A stretch of DNA of 64,000 nucleotides from Bordetella genomosp. 1 (GTDB taxonomy: Bacteria; Pseudomonadota; Gammaproteobacteria; Burkholderiales; Burkholderiaceae_B). Where the stretch lies: positions 496,001 to 560,000 of the forward strand of contig NZ_NEVL01000004.1 in NCBI RefSeq assembly GCF_002261335.1. The letters run 5' to 3'. This document shows, piece after piece, positions 53,841 through 63,452 of the stretch (the first letter of the stretch is position 1; every line of letters starts with the position of its first letter). The notes below the pieces were generated by a model. That model ran no database searches, was not told the DNA's origin, and worked only from the letters and a program-made list of their open reading frames with translations. A program made the position numbers and the translations under genes.

Positions 53841-54860
53841 ATGAAAGCCATTGCCTATACCCACAATCTGCCCGCCACCGACGCCGCCTCGCTGCAGGAC
53901 ATCACCCTGCCCGCCCCCACGCCGGGCCCGCGCGACCTGCTGGTGCGGGTGCACGCCATCTCGGTCAACCCCGTGGACGTGAAGATCCGCGCCAACCGCA
54001 AGCCGCAGGAAGGCCGGCCCGAGGTGCTGGGCTGGGATGCCGCCGGCGTGGTCGAGGCCGTGGGCGCGCAGGTCAGCCTGTTCCAGCCCGGCGACCGCGT
54101 GTTCTATGCGGGCGCGCTGAACCGGCCGGGCGCCAACAGCGAGCTGCACGTGGTGGATGAGCGCATCGTGGGCGCCATGCCCGAGAGCCTGGATTTCGCC
54201 CAGGCCGCGGCGCTGCCGCTCACCGCCATCACGGCGTGGGAGCTGCTGTTCGACCGCCTGCGCGTGCTGGCCAACGCGGCGCCGAGCGGGCGCACGCTGC
54301 TGGTGATCGGCGCGGCCGGCGGCGTGGGTTCGATCCTGGTGCAACTGGCGCGCCAGCTCACCGGGCTCACCGTGATCGGTACCGCGTCGCGGCCCGAGAC
54401 CCGCGACTGGGTGCTGCAGGCCGGCGCCCATCACGTGATCGACCACACCCGCCCGCTCGCCGACGAACTGGCGCGGATCGGGATTCCGCAAGTCGACTAC
54501 ATCGCGGGCCTGACCAACACCGACCAGCACTTCGACGCGATGACGCAGATCATCGCGCCGCAAGGCGCGATCGCCCTGATCGATGATCCGGCCGAGATCG
54601 ACGTGCGCAAGCTCAAGGGCAAGTCGGCCTCGCTGCATTGGGAGTTCATGTTCGCCCGCTCGATGCACCAGACCGCCGACATGCAGGCCCAGCACGACCT
54701 GCTCACCCGGGTGGCGCAGCTGGTCGACGCCGGCCGCCTGCGCACCACGCTGGGCGAGCACTACGGCACGATCGACGCCGCCAACCTGCGCCGCGCCCAC
54801 GCCTTCATCGAGAGCGGCCGCGCGCGCGGCAAGATCGTGCTCGAGGGGTTCGGCGGCTGA
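53841..54860 (+). CDS. Zinc-type alcohol dehydrogenase-like / quinone oxidoreductase (MDR family)
   Basis: 339 residues. Medium-chain dehydrogenase/reductase with N-terminal GroES-like domain (VHAISVNPVDVKIRA, LGWDAAGVVEAVG) and Rossmann motif GAAGGVGS near 158. No zinc ligands of classical ADHs, so it belongs to the zinc-free ZADH1/quinone-reductase branch, acting on enones or quinones with NADPH. Divergently paired with a LysR regulator. Confidence 0.92.
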   Translation: MKAIAYTHNLPATDAASLQDITLPAPTPGPRDLLVRVHAISVNPVDVKIRANRKPQEGRPEVLGWDAAGVVEAVGAQVSLFQPGDRVFYAGALNRPGANSELHVVDERIVGAMPESLDFAQAAALPLTAITAWELLFDRLRVLANAAPSGRTLLVIGAAGGVGSILVQLARQLTGLTVIGTASRPETRDWVLQAGAHHVIDHTRPLADELARIGIPQVDYIAGLTNTDQHFDAMTQIIAPQGAIALIDDPAEIDVRKLKGKSASLHWEFMFARSMHQTADMQAQHDLLTRVAQLVDAGRLRTTLGEHYGTIDAANLRRAHAFIESGRARGKIVLEGFGG

Positions 54861-54977
54861 AGCCGGCGACCCCGGCAGCCCGGCGCCGGTGCCGGTGACG
54901 GGCCGGGCGCCTCAGCCCCGCCCGGCGTGCGCACCCGGGGCCCGCTGCGCTGTCCAGCCCGGCGCGGCGCGCCCGGC

Positions 54978-55394
54978 TCAGGCAGCCGCGGCCTGGGCGC
55001 CGTGTTCCAGGGTCGGGTTCGCATGCGCCGCGAACACCTCGCGCGCGGCGAACAACCCGTTGAGCGCGGCCGGGAAGCCGGCATAGACCGCCATCTGCAT
55101 GATGGTCTCCACCACCTCCTCGCGGCTCACGCCCACGTTGAGCGCGGCGTGGATGTGCACCTTGAGCTGCGGCGCCGCGTTGCCCAGCGCGGTCAGCGCG
55201 GCCACGACCGCGATCTCGCGCCGCTGCAGGTCCAGGCCCGGCCGGGAATAGATGTCGCCAAAGGGAAATTCGATCAGGTAGCGCGCGAAGTCGGGCGCGA
55301 TGTCCGCCAGGCTCGCCACCACGTTTTCGCCGGCCTGGCCGTCGATCTCACGCAGCCTCGCCAGGCCGCGTTCGTAGCGTTCGTTCGTTTGCAT
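54978..55394 (-). CDS. Carboxymuconolactone decarboxylase-family protein
   Basis: 138 residues, CMD/AhpD-like helical domain (LDLQRREIAVVAALTALGNAAPQLKVHIHAALNVGVSREEVVETIMQMAVYAGFPAALNG). The AhpD CxxC is absent, and the pattern with His in KVHIHAAL resembles PcaC-type gamma-carboxymuconolactone decarboxylases; true substrate unknown. Its 5' end overlaps the MerR gene by 47 bp, so the two are expressed together. Confidence 0.88.
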   Translation of the reverse strand: MQTNERYERGLARLREIDGQAGENVVASLADIAPDFARYLIEFPFGDIYSRPGLDLQRREIAVVAALTALGNAAPQLKVHIHAALNVGVSREEVVETIMQMAVYAGFPAALNGLFAAREVFAAHANPTLEHGAQAAAA

Positions 55395-55797
55395 CAGGGT
55401 GTCCTCTGTCGTCGGGAAGTGACGGCGCCAGGGACTGTTCGAGCGCGCGATAGTGCTCGATCTTTTCCTGCAGAGCCTGCGCGGACTGCTGCATCGCCGA
55501 GATGCCGGCGCGGACCTCGTCGAGGTGCGCCTCCAGCATTTCCCGGCGTTGCGTCACGGTCCCGTCTCCGGCGCCTCGCAAGGCCGCGAACGTCTGCATC
55601 GTGCCGATGGGCATGTGCGTGGTCCGCAGCCGCAACAGGAATTCGATCCAGGCCATGTCGCGCGCGGCGTAGCGCCGCTGGCCGCCGCTGGCACGGGCGA
55701 CCGGCGCGATCAGCCCGATGCGCTCGTAATAGCGCAGGGTGTGCGCCGTCAGGCCCGTGTGCCTGGCGACCTGTTCGATGGTCAGAAACGATTCCAT
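55348..55797 (-). CDS. MerR-family regulator
   Basis: 149 residues from the ATG at 55797 (MESFLTIEQVARHTGLTAHTLRYYERIGLI). MerR helix-turn-helix residues 1-70 (HTLRYYERIGLIAPVARASGGQRRYAARDMAWIEFLLRLR), then a coiled-coil dimerisation helix (about 80-125). No metal-binding cysteines at the C-terminus, so it is not a metal sensor; it resembles regulators of small oxidoreductase or CMD genes. Overlaps the CMD gene by 47 bp. Confidence 0.92.
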   Translation of the reverse strand: MESFLTIEQVARHTGLTAHTLRYYERIGLIAPVARASGGQRRYAARDMAWIEFLLRLRTTHMPIGTMQTFAALRGAGDGTVTQRREMLEAHLDEVRAGISAMQQSAQALQEKIEHYRALEQSLAPSLPDDRGHPDANERTLRTRPGEAA

Positions 55798-55929
55798 GGA
55801 AGCGATCCTAGAAGTTTGAGCGCGCTCTAAGTCAAACACTTTAGCGCGCCGCGCGTACGAGGGACGGGCGCGCCGGGCAACCGGGCGCCGCGCCGGCGGC
55901 GTCCGGCCGGCGGCTCGCCGGTGCCGCGC

Positions 55930-56190
55930 TCAGCGCGGCGGACGGGCGCGGAACACGCGCGCGAGGATCAGCGCGGTGAGCGCCGGCAGGCCGAACACGC
56001 CCGCGTGCACGGCCAGCTCCTGCTGGAAGCCGAAGGCCGCCACCCGCGTGGCGTAGGTGAAATGGGCCACGCACAGCGCCAGCCAGGCGGCGATGAAGCC
56101 ATAGCAGGCCACGCGCCGGCTGGCACGGCCGAGCAGGATGAAGATGGCCAGCATCGCAAAGCCGGCAACGAGCGCGATCAGGGGAGGCAT
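55930..56190 (-). CDS. Small membrane protein of unknown function
   Basis: 86 residues from the ATG at 56190 (MPPLIALVAGFAMLAIFILLG), with a GGAGG-type site (ACTGCGCATG context has CCTCC on the plus strand at 56200). Three predicted membrane helices (4-22, 30-50, 62-80). No family recognised. Located divergently upstream of mutS. Codon use and hydrophobic pattern support a real gene. Confidence 0.65.
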   Translation of the reverse strand: MPPLIALVAGFAMLAIFILLGRASRRVACYGFIAAWLALCVAHFTYATRVAAFGFQQELAVHAGVFGLPALTALILARVFRARPPR

Positions 56191-56422
56191 GCGCAGTCCT
56201 CCAGGGACGACACGGACGACGATCCCAAGATACGGGCAAAGTCCGAGCCCGGCAACCGGCCGGCACCTTGCGTCTACAATGGCGGCCGACTCCAGCGCGC
56301 GCATGCCGCGCGCTCACGCACCGCCGGGCCCGGCTCGCGGTGCGTTGCCTTTTTCGACCTCTTTGCGTGCCGCGTCCGGCCCTGTCGCGCGCGGGCCGTG
56401 GCACCGATAAGTGTTATCCGAC

Positions 56423-59056
56423 ATGACGCAAGCCGTTGAATCCCAACACACTCCCATGATGCAGCAGTACCTGCGACTCAAGGCGGAAGCCGGGCCGTTG
56501 CTGCTGTTCTATCGCATGGGCGATTTCTACGAGATGTTCTACGAAGACGCCGAACGCGGCGCGCGTCTGCTGAACCTCACCCTGACCAAGCGCGGCAGCT
56601 CGAACGGCTCGCCGATCCCCATGGCCGGCATTCCGGTGCACGCCATGGAGCAATACCTGGCGCGCCTGGTGGCGCAGGGCGAATCGGTGGCGATCTGCGA
56701 ACAGATCGGCGATCCCGCCACCACCAAGGGGCCGGTCGAGCGCCGCATCGTGCGCATCGTCACGCCCGGCACCCTGACCGACGACGCGCTGCTGCCGGCC
56801 AAGGCCGATCGCGCGCTGGCCGCCGTCTACGTCGCCGGCAAGGCGCGCGAGCCGCGCGCCGGCCTGGCCTGGCTCAATCTCGCGAGCGGCGAGTTCCACG
56901 TCACCGAGTGCAGCCCGGCCCAGCTCGAATCCGAGCTGCACCGCATCGCGCCCGCCGAGGTCATCTACGCCGACAGCGCCGAGCTGCAACTCGCGTTCGA
57001 CGGCGCGCGCACCCGCGTGCCCGACTGGCACTTCGAGGCCGACGGCGCGCGCGGCCATCTGCTGGCCCACTTCAAGACCGACAGCCTGGCCGGCTTCGAC
57101 GTCGAGGACATGCCGGTGGCGGTCTGCGCGGCCGGCGCCCTGTTGCGCTATGCCGCGCGCACCCAGTCGCACGCGCTGGCCCACGTGCAGACCATCTCCG
57201 CCGAACGGGCCGGCCTGTATGTGCTGATGGACCCGGTGACCCGGCGCAATCTCGAGCTCACGCTCACGCTCTCGGGCGAAGACGCGCCCACGCTGTTTTC
57301 GCTGCTCGACGGCTGCCGCACGCCGATGGGCAGCCGGCTGCTGCGCCGTTGGCTGCACCACCCGCTGCGCGACAACGCGCCGGTGCTGGCGCGCCAGCAG
57401 GCGATCACCGCGCTGATGTCGGCCCGCCTCGACATGGACCAGACCTTCGGCGCGGCCGGCCTGCTGGAATCGCTGCGCACCGCGCTGCAGGTGTTTCCCG
57501 ACATCGAGCGCATCGCCGCGCGCCTCGCGCTGCGCTCGGTGCGCCCGCGCGAGCTCGCCAGCCTGCGCGACGCGCTCGCCACGCTGCCGCAGCTGCACGC
57601 CCTGCTGGCCCCGGCCGCCGAGGCGCCGCGCGTGGCCGAGCTGGCGCGCCACCTCACGCTCGACCCGGCCATCGCCGACCTGCTCTATCGCGCCATCGCG
57701 CAGGAGCCCGCCGTGGCGATCCGCGACGGCGGCGTGATCGCCACCGGCTTCGATGCCGATCTCGACGAGCTGCGCGTGCTCGCCGCCGACAGCGGCGAGT
57801 TCCTGGTGCAGCTCGAGGCGCGCGAGCGCGAACGCACCGGCATCAACAACCTGCGCGTCGAGTTCAATCGCGTGCACGGCTTCTATATCGAGGTCACCAA
57901 GGGCCAGACCGACAAGGTGCCCGACGACTATCGCCGCCGCCAGACGCTCAAGAACGCCGAACGCTACATCACGCCCGAGCTCAAGAGCTGGGAAGACAAG
58001 GTGCTGTCGGCCCAGGACCGGGCGCTGGCGCGTGAGAAGTGGCTGTTCGAGCAGGTGCTCGAAACGCTGGCCACCTACGTGCGCCCGCTGTCCGACTGCG
58101 CCGCCGCGCTGGCCGAGCTCGACACGCTGGCCGCGCTGGCCGAGCACGCGCGCCGCCACGACTGGAGCGCGCCCGAGCTGTCGGAGCAGGCCGAGATCGA
58201 GATCGACGCTGGCCGCCATCCGGTGGTCGAAAACGCGATCGAGCGCTTCACGCCCAACGGCTGCCGCCTCGACCCCACCCGCCGCATGCTGCTCATCACC
58301 GGCCCCAACATGGGCGGTAAGTCGACCTACATGCGGCAGGTGGCGCTGATCGTGCTGCTGGCGCGCACCGGCAGCTTCGTGCCCGCGACGCGGGCGCGCA
58401 TCGGCCGTATCGACCGCATCTTCACCCGCATCGGCGCCGCCGACGACCTGGCCGGCGGCCGCTCGACCTTCATGATGGAAATGACCGAGGCCGCCGCCAT
58501 CCTGGCGGCGAGCACGGCCAACAGCCTGGTGCTGATGGACGAGATCGGCCGCGGCACCTCCACCTACGACGGCCTGGCGCTGGCCTGGGCGATCGCGCAG
58601 CGGCTGCTCACGCACAACCGCGCGCTGACCCTGTTCGCCACGCACTACTTCGAGCTCACGCGCCTGCCCTCCGAGCAGCCGACCTCGGCCAACGTGCATC
58701 TGGCCGCGGCCGAGTCGGCCGGCGGCATCGTGTTCCTGCACGAGGTGCGCGAGGGCCCGGCCAGCCGCAGCTACGGGATCCAGGTGGCGCAGCGCGCCGG
58801 CGTGCCGGCGGCCGTGATCCGCCAGGCCTCGCGCGAGCTGGAGCGCCTCGAAGCCCAGGGCGCGCCCACGCCGCAGCTCGGCCTGTTCGCCGCCGCCATC
58901 GACGCGGAGGCCCAGACCCAGGCCGCCGCCGACCGCGACGAAGAGCTCGACGCGCTGGCCGCCATGCGCGCCGAACTCGCCAGCATCGACCCCGACAGCC
59001 TGACCCCGCGCGAGGCCCTCGACGCGCTGTACCGACTCAAAGCCCATCTCGCATGA
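56423..59056 (+). CDS. mutS: DNA mismatch repair protein MutS
   Basis: 877 residues from the ATG at 56423; a GTG at 56411 is an alternative start. Recognises base mismatches and recruits MutL. Mismatch-binding Phe-x-Glu in [17 protein letters not shown] near 30-45, clamp and core domains, and C-terminal ABC-type ATPase: Walker [15 protein letters not shown] near 625, Walker [22 protein letters not shown] near 700, switch ATHYFELT near 735. Full length, intact. The downstream hydroxylase gene overlaps its stop (ATGA). Confidence 0.97.
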   Translation: MTQAVESQHTPMMQQYLRLKAEAGPLLLFYRMGDFYEMFYEDAERGARLLNLTLTKRGSSNGSPIPMAGIPVHAMEQYLARLVAQGESVAICEQIGDPATTKGPVERRIVRIVTPGTLTDDALLPAKADRALAAVYVAGKAREPRAGLAWLNLASGEFHVTECSPAQLESELHRIAPAEVIYADSAELQLAFDGARTRVPDWHFEADGARGHLLAHFKTDSLAGFDVEDMPVAVCAAGALLRYAARTQSHALAHVQTISAERAGLYVLMDPVTRRNLELTLTLSGEDAPTLFSLLDGCRTPMGSRLLRRWLHHPLRDNAPVLARQQAITALMSARLDMDQTFGAAGLLESLRTALQVFPDIERIAARLALRSVRPRELASLRDALATLPQLHALLAPAAEAPRVAELARHLTLDPAIADLLYRAIAQEPAVAIRDGGVIATGFDADLDELRVLAADSGEFLVQLEARERERTGINNLRVEFNRVHGFYIEVTKGQTDKVPDDYRRRQTLKNAERYITPELKSWEDKVLSAQDRALAREKWLFEQVLETLATYVRPLSDCAAALAELDTLAALAEHARRHDWSAPELSEQAEIEIDAGRHPVVENAIERFTPNGCRLDPTRRMLLITGPNMGGKSTYMRQVALIVLLARTGSFVPATRARIGRIDRIFTRIGAADDLAGGRSTFMMEMTEAAAILAASTANSLVLMDEIGRGTSTYDGLALAWAIAQRLLTHNRALTLFATHYFELTRLPSEQPTSANVHLAAAESAGGIVFLHEVREGPASRSYGIQVAQRAGVPAAVIRQASRELERLEAQGAPTPQLGLFAAAIDAEAQTQAAADRDEELDALAAMRAELASIDPDSLTPREALDALYRLKAHLA

Positions 59057-60240
59057 AAACCGACCTCCCCCTCGCCCTGCTCGGCGGCCTGTCCGCCGAC
59101 GACTTCATGCGCCGCTACTGGCAGCGCAAGCCGCTGTTGATCCGCGGCGCCATCCCGGGCATGCGGCCGCCCGAAAGCATTGCCGCGCTCAAGAAAATGG
59201 CGCGCCGCGACGACGTGGAATCGCGCCTGATCTGGCGCGAGCAGGGCGAATGGAACATGGAGAACGGCCCGTTCGCCCGGCTGCCCAAGGTCAACGAGCC
59301 CGACTGGACCCTGCTGGTGCAGAGCGTGGACCTCCACAGCGACGCCGCCGCCGCGCTGATGCAGCAGTTCCGCTTCGTGCCCGATGCGCGCCTGGACGAC
59401 GTGATGATCAGCATCGCCTCGACCGGGGGCGGCGTGGGTCCGCACTTCGACAGCTACGACGTGTTCCTGCTGCAGGGCCAGGGCCGGCGCAAGTGGCGCT
59501 GGGGCCGCCAGAAAGACCTCTCCCTCGAGCCCGGCCTGCCGTGCAAGATCCTGTCCCACTTCGAGCCCGAGGAAGAGGCCATCCTCGAGCCGGGCGACAT
59601 GCTCTACCTGCCGCCCCAGGCCGCGCACGACGGCGTGGCGCTCGACGATGACTGCATGACGATCTCGATCGGCTTCCGCGCCCCGACCCAGGCCAACCTG
59701 GCCCGCGGCCTGCTGGAGGCGGCCGCCGACCAGGCCATGGCCCGCGTCGGCCTGCTGGGCGGCCCCTACGGCGAGCCGGCCCTGCCGGGCGCGCGCCTGG
59801 ACGGCATCTACCGCGACGCCGGCCAGCCCGCCACGGCCCAGCCGGCGGCCCTGCCCGACGCGCTGGTCGAGGCCACGCTGGCGACGCTGGCCAAGATCAA
59901 GTTCGACGACGCGCTCGCCGCCCGCTTCCTGGGCTGCTGGCTGACCGAGCCGAGCCAGCTCAGCGTGTTCGACAGCCCGGAAGACCCGGTCGACCTCGAA
60001 GACAGCTGGCCCGCCGCGGGCCGGCTGGTGCTGGATCGCCGCAGCCGCATGCTGTATCGCCAGCGCCAGCTCTTCATCAACGGCGAGACGGCGATGGTGC
60101 CGGCCGACGCCGCGCTGCGCGCCCTGGCCGACGAGCGCGCGCTCGATTGCGCCGATCCGCGCTGCCGCAGGCTCAGCGACGAGGCGCGCGCCTGCCTGGC
60201 CGACTGGCTCGACTCGGGCTGGCTGCACTACCGGGACTGA
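59053..60240 (+). CDS. JmjC/cupin protein, probable ribosomal protein L16 arginine hydroxylase
   Basis: 395 residues. ROX-type Fe(II)/2-oxoglutarate oxygenase resembling E. coli YcfD/RoxA. Metal triad H131 and D133 ([22 protein letters not shown]) and H192 ([11 protein letters not shown]) are in place, followed by a C-terminal winged-helix-like domain. E. coli YcfD hydroxylates Arg81 of L16. Family length (about 373-390) agrees. Start overlaps the mutS stop by 4 bp. Confidence 0.88.
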   Translation: MKTDLPLALLGGLSADDFMRRYWQRKPLLIRGAIPGMRPPESIAALKKMARRDDVESRLIWREQGEWNMENGPFARLPKVNEPDWTLLVQSVDLHSDAAAALMQQFRFVPDARLDDVMISIASTGGGVGPHFDSYDVFLLQGQGRRKWRWGRQKDLSLEPGLPCKILSHFEPEEEAILEPGDMLYLPPQAAHDGVALDDDCMTISIGFRAPTQANLARGLLEAAADQAMARVGLLGGPYGEPALPGARLDGIYRDAGQPATAQPAALPDALVEATLATLAKIKFDDALAARFLGCWLTEPSQLSVFDSPEDPVDLEDSWPAAGRLVLDRRSRMLYRQRQLFINGETAMVPADAALRALADERALDCADPRCRRLSDEARACLADWLDSGWLHYRD

Positions 60241-60700
60241 GCCACGGCGCTACGCCGCGTTCACACACGACAACGCCCCGGCCTCGGCCGGGGCGTTGCG
60301 TTTTGCGGCCACGCTCGGACATGATCCGCGTTGTTTGCTCATGCCGCGCGGCGTCATCGCGGCGTCAGGGATTGCGCGAATCGTGCAGAGAATGCGGAAT
60401 TCGCGGGCTTGCGAGGGTGGGTTTCGTACGATCTGGATACCCAATCGTGTCCAACCCCCACAGAACGCTAAGGACCATTTTTCCGCGGTGACATTCGGAC
60501 AAGCAGTACACAAAGCAGTAAGAATTGTTGCACTTGGGATGCCTCCTCTTTAATTTCCACACGCCAGCGGCTGAATGATTCCTGTAGCCTGGATTCTGGT
60601 TTCCCCTAGGTCGCACCGTAGAACCCCCTGCGGCGCCGCTCAAGGGCCCCTGGTTTCCCCTTCCACGGGACCACGACATTTTTTCAACAGGAGTCTCGAC
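60241..60700. other. Intergenic region with terminator, promoter region of the small lipoprotein gene
   Basis: 460 bp without a supportable gene. The left end carries the terminator at 60271-60304. The right half (60461-60660) is unusually A/T-rich for this genome and probably contains the lipoprotein promoter. Confidence 0.6.
60271..60304 (+). terminator. Terminator after the L16 hydroxylase-like gene
   Basis: CAACGCCCCGGCC / GGCCGGGGCGTTG inverted repeat followed by CGTTTT. Confidence 0.88.
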
Positions 60701-60952
60701 ATGATGAGCAAAACCCTGATTGTGGCTTCGGTTCTGGCCGTTGCCCTGACTGCTTGCAATAAGAAGGAAGAAACCGCGGCACCCGCTGGCGGCTCCACCC
60801 CCTCGACCTCGTCGCCCGCCCCGAGCTCTACGGCTCCGGCTCCGGCGCCCACCCCGTCGCCCGCCCCGGCCCCGAGCACCACCCCCGAGTCGGGCACGAC
60901 CCCGCCGGCTGGCGGCGCCCCGAGCGGCGGTTCGACCACGCCTTCGTCGTAA
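60701..60952 (+). CDS. Small Pro/Ser/Thr-rich lipoprotein
   Basis: 83 residues from the ATG at 60701 with a strong AGGAG site. Lipoprotein signal ending in LTAC (cysteine near 19), then NKKEET and a low-complexity tail of Pro, Ala, Ser, Thr and Gly to the C-terminus with no folded domain. Presumably an envelope lipoprotein with an extended linker-like body. No homologue family recognised. Monocistronic, with its own terminator. Confidence 0.82.
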   Translation: MMSKTLIVASVLAVALTACNKKEETAAPAGGSTPSTSSPAPSSTAPAPAPTPSPAPAPSTTPESGTTPPAGGAPSGGSTTPSS

Positions 60953-61043
60953 TACCGGCAGGCGCCGGATCCCGACTGGCGCCGCCCCCTTCATCCCGGA
61001 TCTGCGAGGGAGCCCCACCAGAGCAGATCAGGGTCCCGGCAAA

Positions 61044-61078
61044 GCCGGCAGGTGCAAACCTGCCGGCTTGCTTTTTTT
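61044..61078 (+). terminator. Terminator of the small lipoprotein gene
   Basis: Perfect 10-bp stem GCCGGCAGGT / ACCTGCCGGC, loop GCAA, then TTGCTTTTTTT. Confidence 0.95.
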
Positions 61079-61140
61079 GGGCGCCTGCAGGGGCGCTTGC
61101 AAGGGGCGATTGCACGGGGCGCCCGCAGGACACACCCGCA

Positions 61141-61192
61141 GGAGGCGCCCGCAGGAGGCGCCCGCAGGAGGCGCCCGCAGGAGGCGCAGGCA
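61141..61192. repeat. 13-bp tandem repeat GGAGGCGCCCGCA
   Basis: Three exact 13-bp copies (61141-61179) and a fourth imperfect one (61180-61192). Degenerate GGCGCCTGCAG-like copies extend the tract to 61079 on the left and 61215 on the right. Between two terminators; no coding role seen. Confidence 0.9.
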
Positions 61193-61255
61193 ATAGGCGC
61201 CCGCAGTGCCGCAATCAAGAGGCGCCCCCGCGCGCCGCGCCCCTCAGACGCCAAG

Positions 61256-61287
61256 AAAAAAGCCAGACCCCGCGAGGGATCTGGCTT
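61256..61287 (-). terminator. Terminator of bamC
   Basis: On the minus strand AGCCAGATCCC / GGGGTCTGGCT stem followed by TTTTTTC. Confidence 0.88.
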
Positions 61288-61325
61288 TCTGCTGCCTGGG
61301 CGGCAGGGCCGCCCGGACGGGGGTA

Positions 61326-62444
61326 TTACATCTTGTCCTTCAGCACGCTCAGCATGCGCTGGGCGGTGGCGCTGCTGTCGCGCTGGCCGTTGGCGTCGAG
61401 CACCGTGACCTGCGTGGCATCGTCCGCCGCCGCAACGTGGATGCGGTACTGGGTGGCGGACGCCTTCTTGTCGCCACCGAACAGACGGCTGAAGAAGCCC
61501 GGCTCTTCGTTCTTGGCGCCGGTGTCGGAGTCGACGTAGCGGACGTAGTAGTCGCCGGCCGAGCGGTCGCGATCGTCCACCGCGAAGCCGCCGGAATCCA
61601 GCGCCACGCCGACACGACGCCAGGCGCGGTCGTAGGACTCGCTCACGACCAGCATGGCACCTTCGGCGCGCACGGACTGTTGCACCGCCGGACGCTGCGG
61701 CTGGTTCTCGGCCTGCTGCACGAGCTTGCGGGCGGCGTCCACGTCGGTGCCGAGGTAGACCATCAGGCGCGCGAGCATGGCGGCGTTCAGACCGGGGTCT
61801 TCCTTGCCGTTTTCCCATTGCACCTGGCCGTTGTCCGGACCCGTGCGCTTCTCGAGCATCTGGTTGTGGCTGATGTAGATCTCGGTGTGGCCGTTCACGC
61901 GCTCGACGCGGGTGCGGAATTTCTCGCGCTCGCCGCTATCCCAGGCCGTTTCCAGCACCGAGCCCAGCACCTGGCGCAGCCAGCTTTCGGGGATCTTGGC
62001 GCGGTTTTCGGCCCAGTCGGTCTCGATCAGGCCCGCCTGCGGCGAGTTGGTCTTGACGGTGAAGCCGGTGTCGGTCCAGAAGTCGACGACCTTGGGGAAG
62101 ATCTCCTCGGGCGGACGCTGCACCACCAGCCAGCGCAGGTTGCCGTCGCGCTCGACCTTCATGTCGGCGCGCTCGGGCAGCACGTTGGTGTTTTGCGGCT
62201 GGGCCACGGCTTGCGCGCCCTGCTGCTGGTATTGCGAATACGTGGTCGTGCCGGAGGCCGGCGCGCGGTAGCGCGGATCGGCGTTGGCCTGGGTCAGGTC
62301 GGGAGGAATGCTCAGCGGCTCACCGCGACGCGTGCTCTTGTAATCGACCGATTCTTCATTGCCCAGCAGCTGGTTGACGTCGGAACAACCAGACAGCAAA
62401 GCCAGGGCCATCAATACCGAAACACCGGCATGACGAGTTTTCAT
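61326..62444 (-). CDS. bamC: Outer-membrane protein assembly factor BamC
   Basis: 372 residues from the ATG at 62444, which has an AGGA site; an ATG at 62456 is less likely. Lipoprotein signal with lipobox LLSGC (cysteine near 20), unstructured lasso segment (DYKSTRRGEPLSIPPDLTQ near 32-50) that binds BamD, then two helix-grip (DUF) domains. Subunit of the BAM complex (formerly NlpB/DapX). The dapA gene ends 14 bp before it on the same strand, the classical dapA-bamC pairing. Confidence 0.95.
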   Translation of the reverse strand: MKTRHAGVSVLMALALLSGCSDVNQLLGNEESVDYKSTRRGEPLSIPPDLTQANADPRYRAPASGTTTYSQYQQQGAQAVAQPQNTNVLPERADMKVERDGNLRWLVVQRPPEEIFPKVVDFWTDTGFTVKTNSPQAGLIETDWAENRAKIPESWLRQVLGSVLETAWDSGEREKFRTRVERVNGHTEIYISHNQMLEKRTGPDNGQVQWENGKEDPGLNAAMLARLMVYLGTDVDAARKLVQQAENQPQRPAVQQSVRAEGAMLVVSESYDRAWRRVGVALDSGGFAVDDRDRSAGDYYVRYVDSDTGAKNEEPGFFSRLFGGDKKASATQYRIHVAAADDATQVTVLDANGQRDSSATAQRMLSVLKDKM

Positions 62445-62458
62445 ACGCGTCCTCATAA

Positions 62459-63364
62459 TCAAAGCAGACCCGTCTCGGTCAGGGCGCGGCGCACGGTGTC
62501 GTGGTGAGCCTCGCTGAGTTCGACGAGCGGCAGGCGGTAGCCCAGCGCGGTACGCCCCATCTGGGCAAGCGCCCATTTGACGGGGATGGGATTGGCTTCG
62601 ACAAACAAAGCCTTGTTCAGACGCGCGAGCTTGGCGTTAAGTTCACGCACGCGGGGCACATCGCCCGCGTACGCGGCGGCACAGAGGTCCGCCATCAGGC
62701 GGGGCGCCACGTTGGCGGTGACCGAGATATTGCCGCGCGCACCCAGCAGGATGAGGGCCGCGGCGGTGGGGTCGTCACCGCTGAACACCTGGAACGACTC
62801 GGGGGCCTCGCGCAGCAGCAGCGCGCCACGACCGATGTCGCCGGTGGCATCCTTGATGCCGATGATGCCGGGCACCTGCGCCAGGCGCAGCACCGTCTCG
62901 TTGCTCATGTCGGCAACCGTGCGGCCGGGCACGTTGTAGAGCACGGTGGGCAGGTCGACCGCTTCCTGGACGGCGCGGAAATGGCGGTAGATGCCTTCCT
63001 GGGAGGGCTTGTTGTAGTAGGGCACGACCGACAGGCCGGCCTGCGCGCCGACCGCCTTGGCGTGGCGCGCGAGATGGATGCACTCGTCGGTGGAGTTGGC
63101 GCCCACGCCGGCGATCACCGGAATGCGGCCCGCGGCGTGCTCGACGGCGACACGGATCAGCTCCGCGTGCTCCTCCATCGAGACGGTGGGCGACTCGCCG
63201 GTGGTGCCGACCACCACGAGCGCGCCCGTACCCTGCTCCACATGCCAATCGATCAGGCCGCGGTAGGCCGCGTAATCGAGGCTGCCATCGGGCTGCATCG
63301 GGGTGACCAATGCCACCATGCTGCCCTGAAAAGTGATGTCTGCGGTCGGTGCAGAGGATGCCAT
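62459..63364 (-). CDS. dapA: 4-hydroxy-tetrahydrodipicolinate synthase
   Basis: 301 residues from the ATG at 63364 ([23 protein letters not shown]). Condenses pyruvate and aspartate semialdehyde, the first committed step of lysine/DAP synthesis. Schiff-base lysine K171 ([11 protein letters not shown]), Tyr Y143 (VLYNVPGRT) and the Thr-Thr pair at 54-55 (GTTGES) are present. Co-transcribed with bamC. With lysC in the same window, two steps of the pathway are represented but are far apart. Confidence 0.97.
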   Translation of the reverse strand: MASSAPTADITFQGSMVALVTPMQPDGSLDYAAYRGLIDWHVEQGTGALVVVGTTGESPTVSMEEHAELIRVAVEHAAGRIPVIAGVGANSTDECIHLARHAKAVGAQAGLSVVPYYNKPSQEGIYRHFRAVQEAVDLPTVLYNVPGRTVADMSNETVLRLAQVPGIIGIKDATGDIGRGALLLREAPESFQVFSGDDPTAAALILLGARGNISVTANVAPRLMADLCAAAYAGDVPRVRELNAKLARLNKALFVEANPIPVKWALAQMGRTALGYRLPLVELSEAHHDTVRRALTETGLL

Positions 63365-63452
63365 AGTAAGTGGAGGCTCCAGGGCCCGCCGCACCATTGC
63401 AGCGGACCAGATTCGATCAAACGAGCGAGTTTAACGGATATTGCCGGAATTC

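Larger units (their letters stand above)
60953..61325. other. Intergenic region with two terminators and a tandem repeat
   Basis: 373 bp between convergent genes. It holds the lipoprotein terminator (61044-61078), a GC-rich tandem repeat (61079-61215) and the bamC terminator (61256-61287). Confidence 0.7.
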
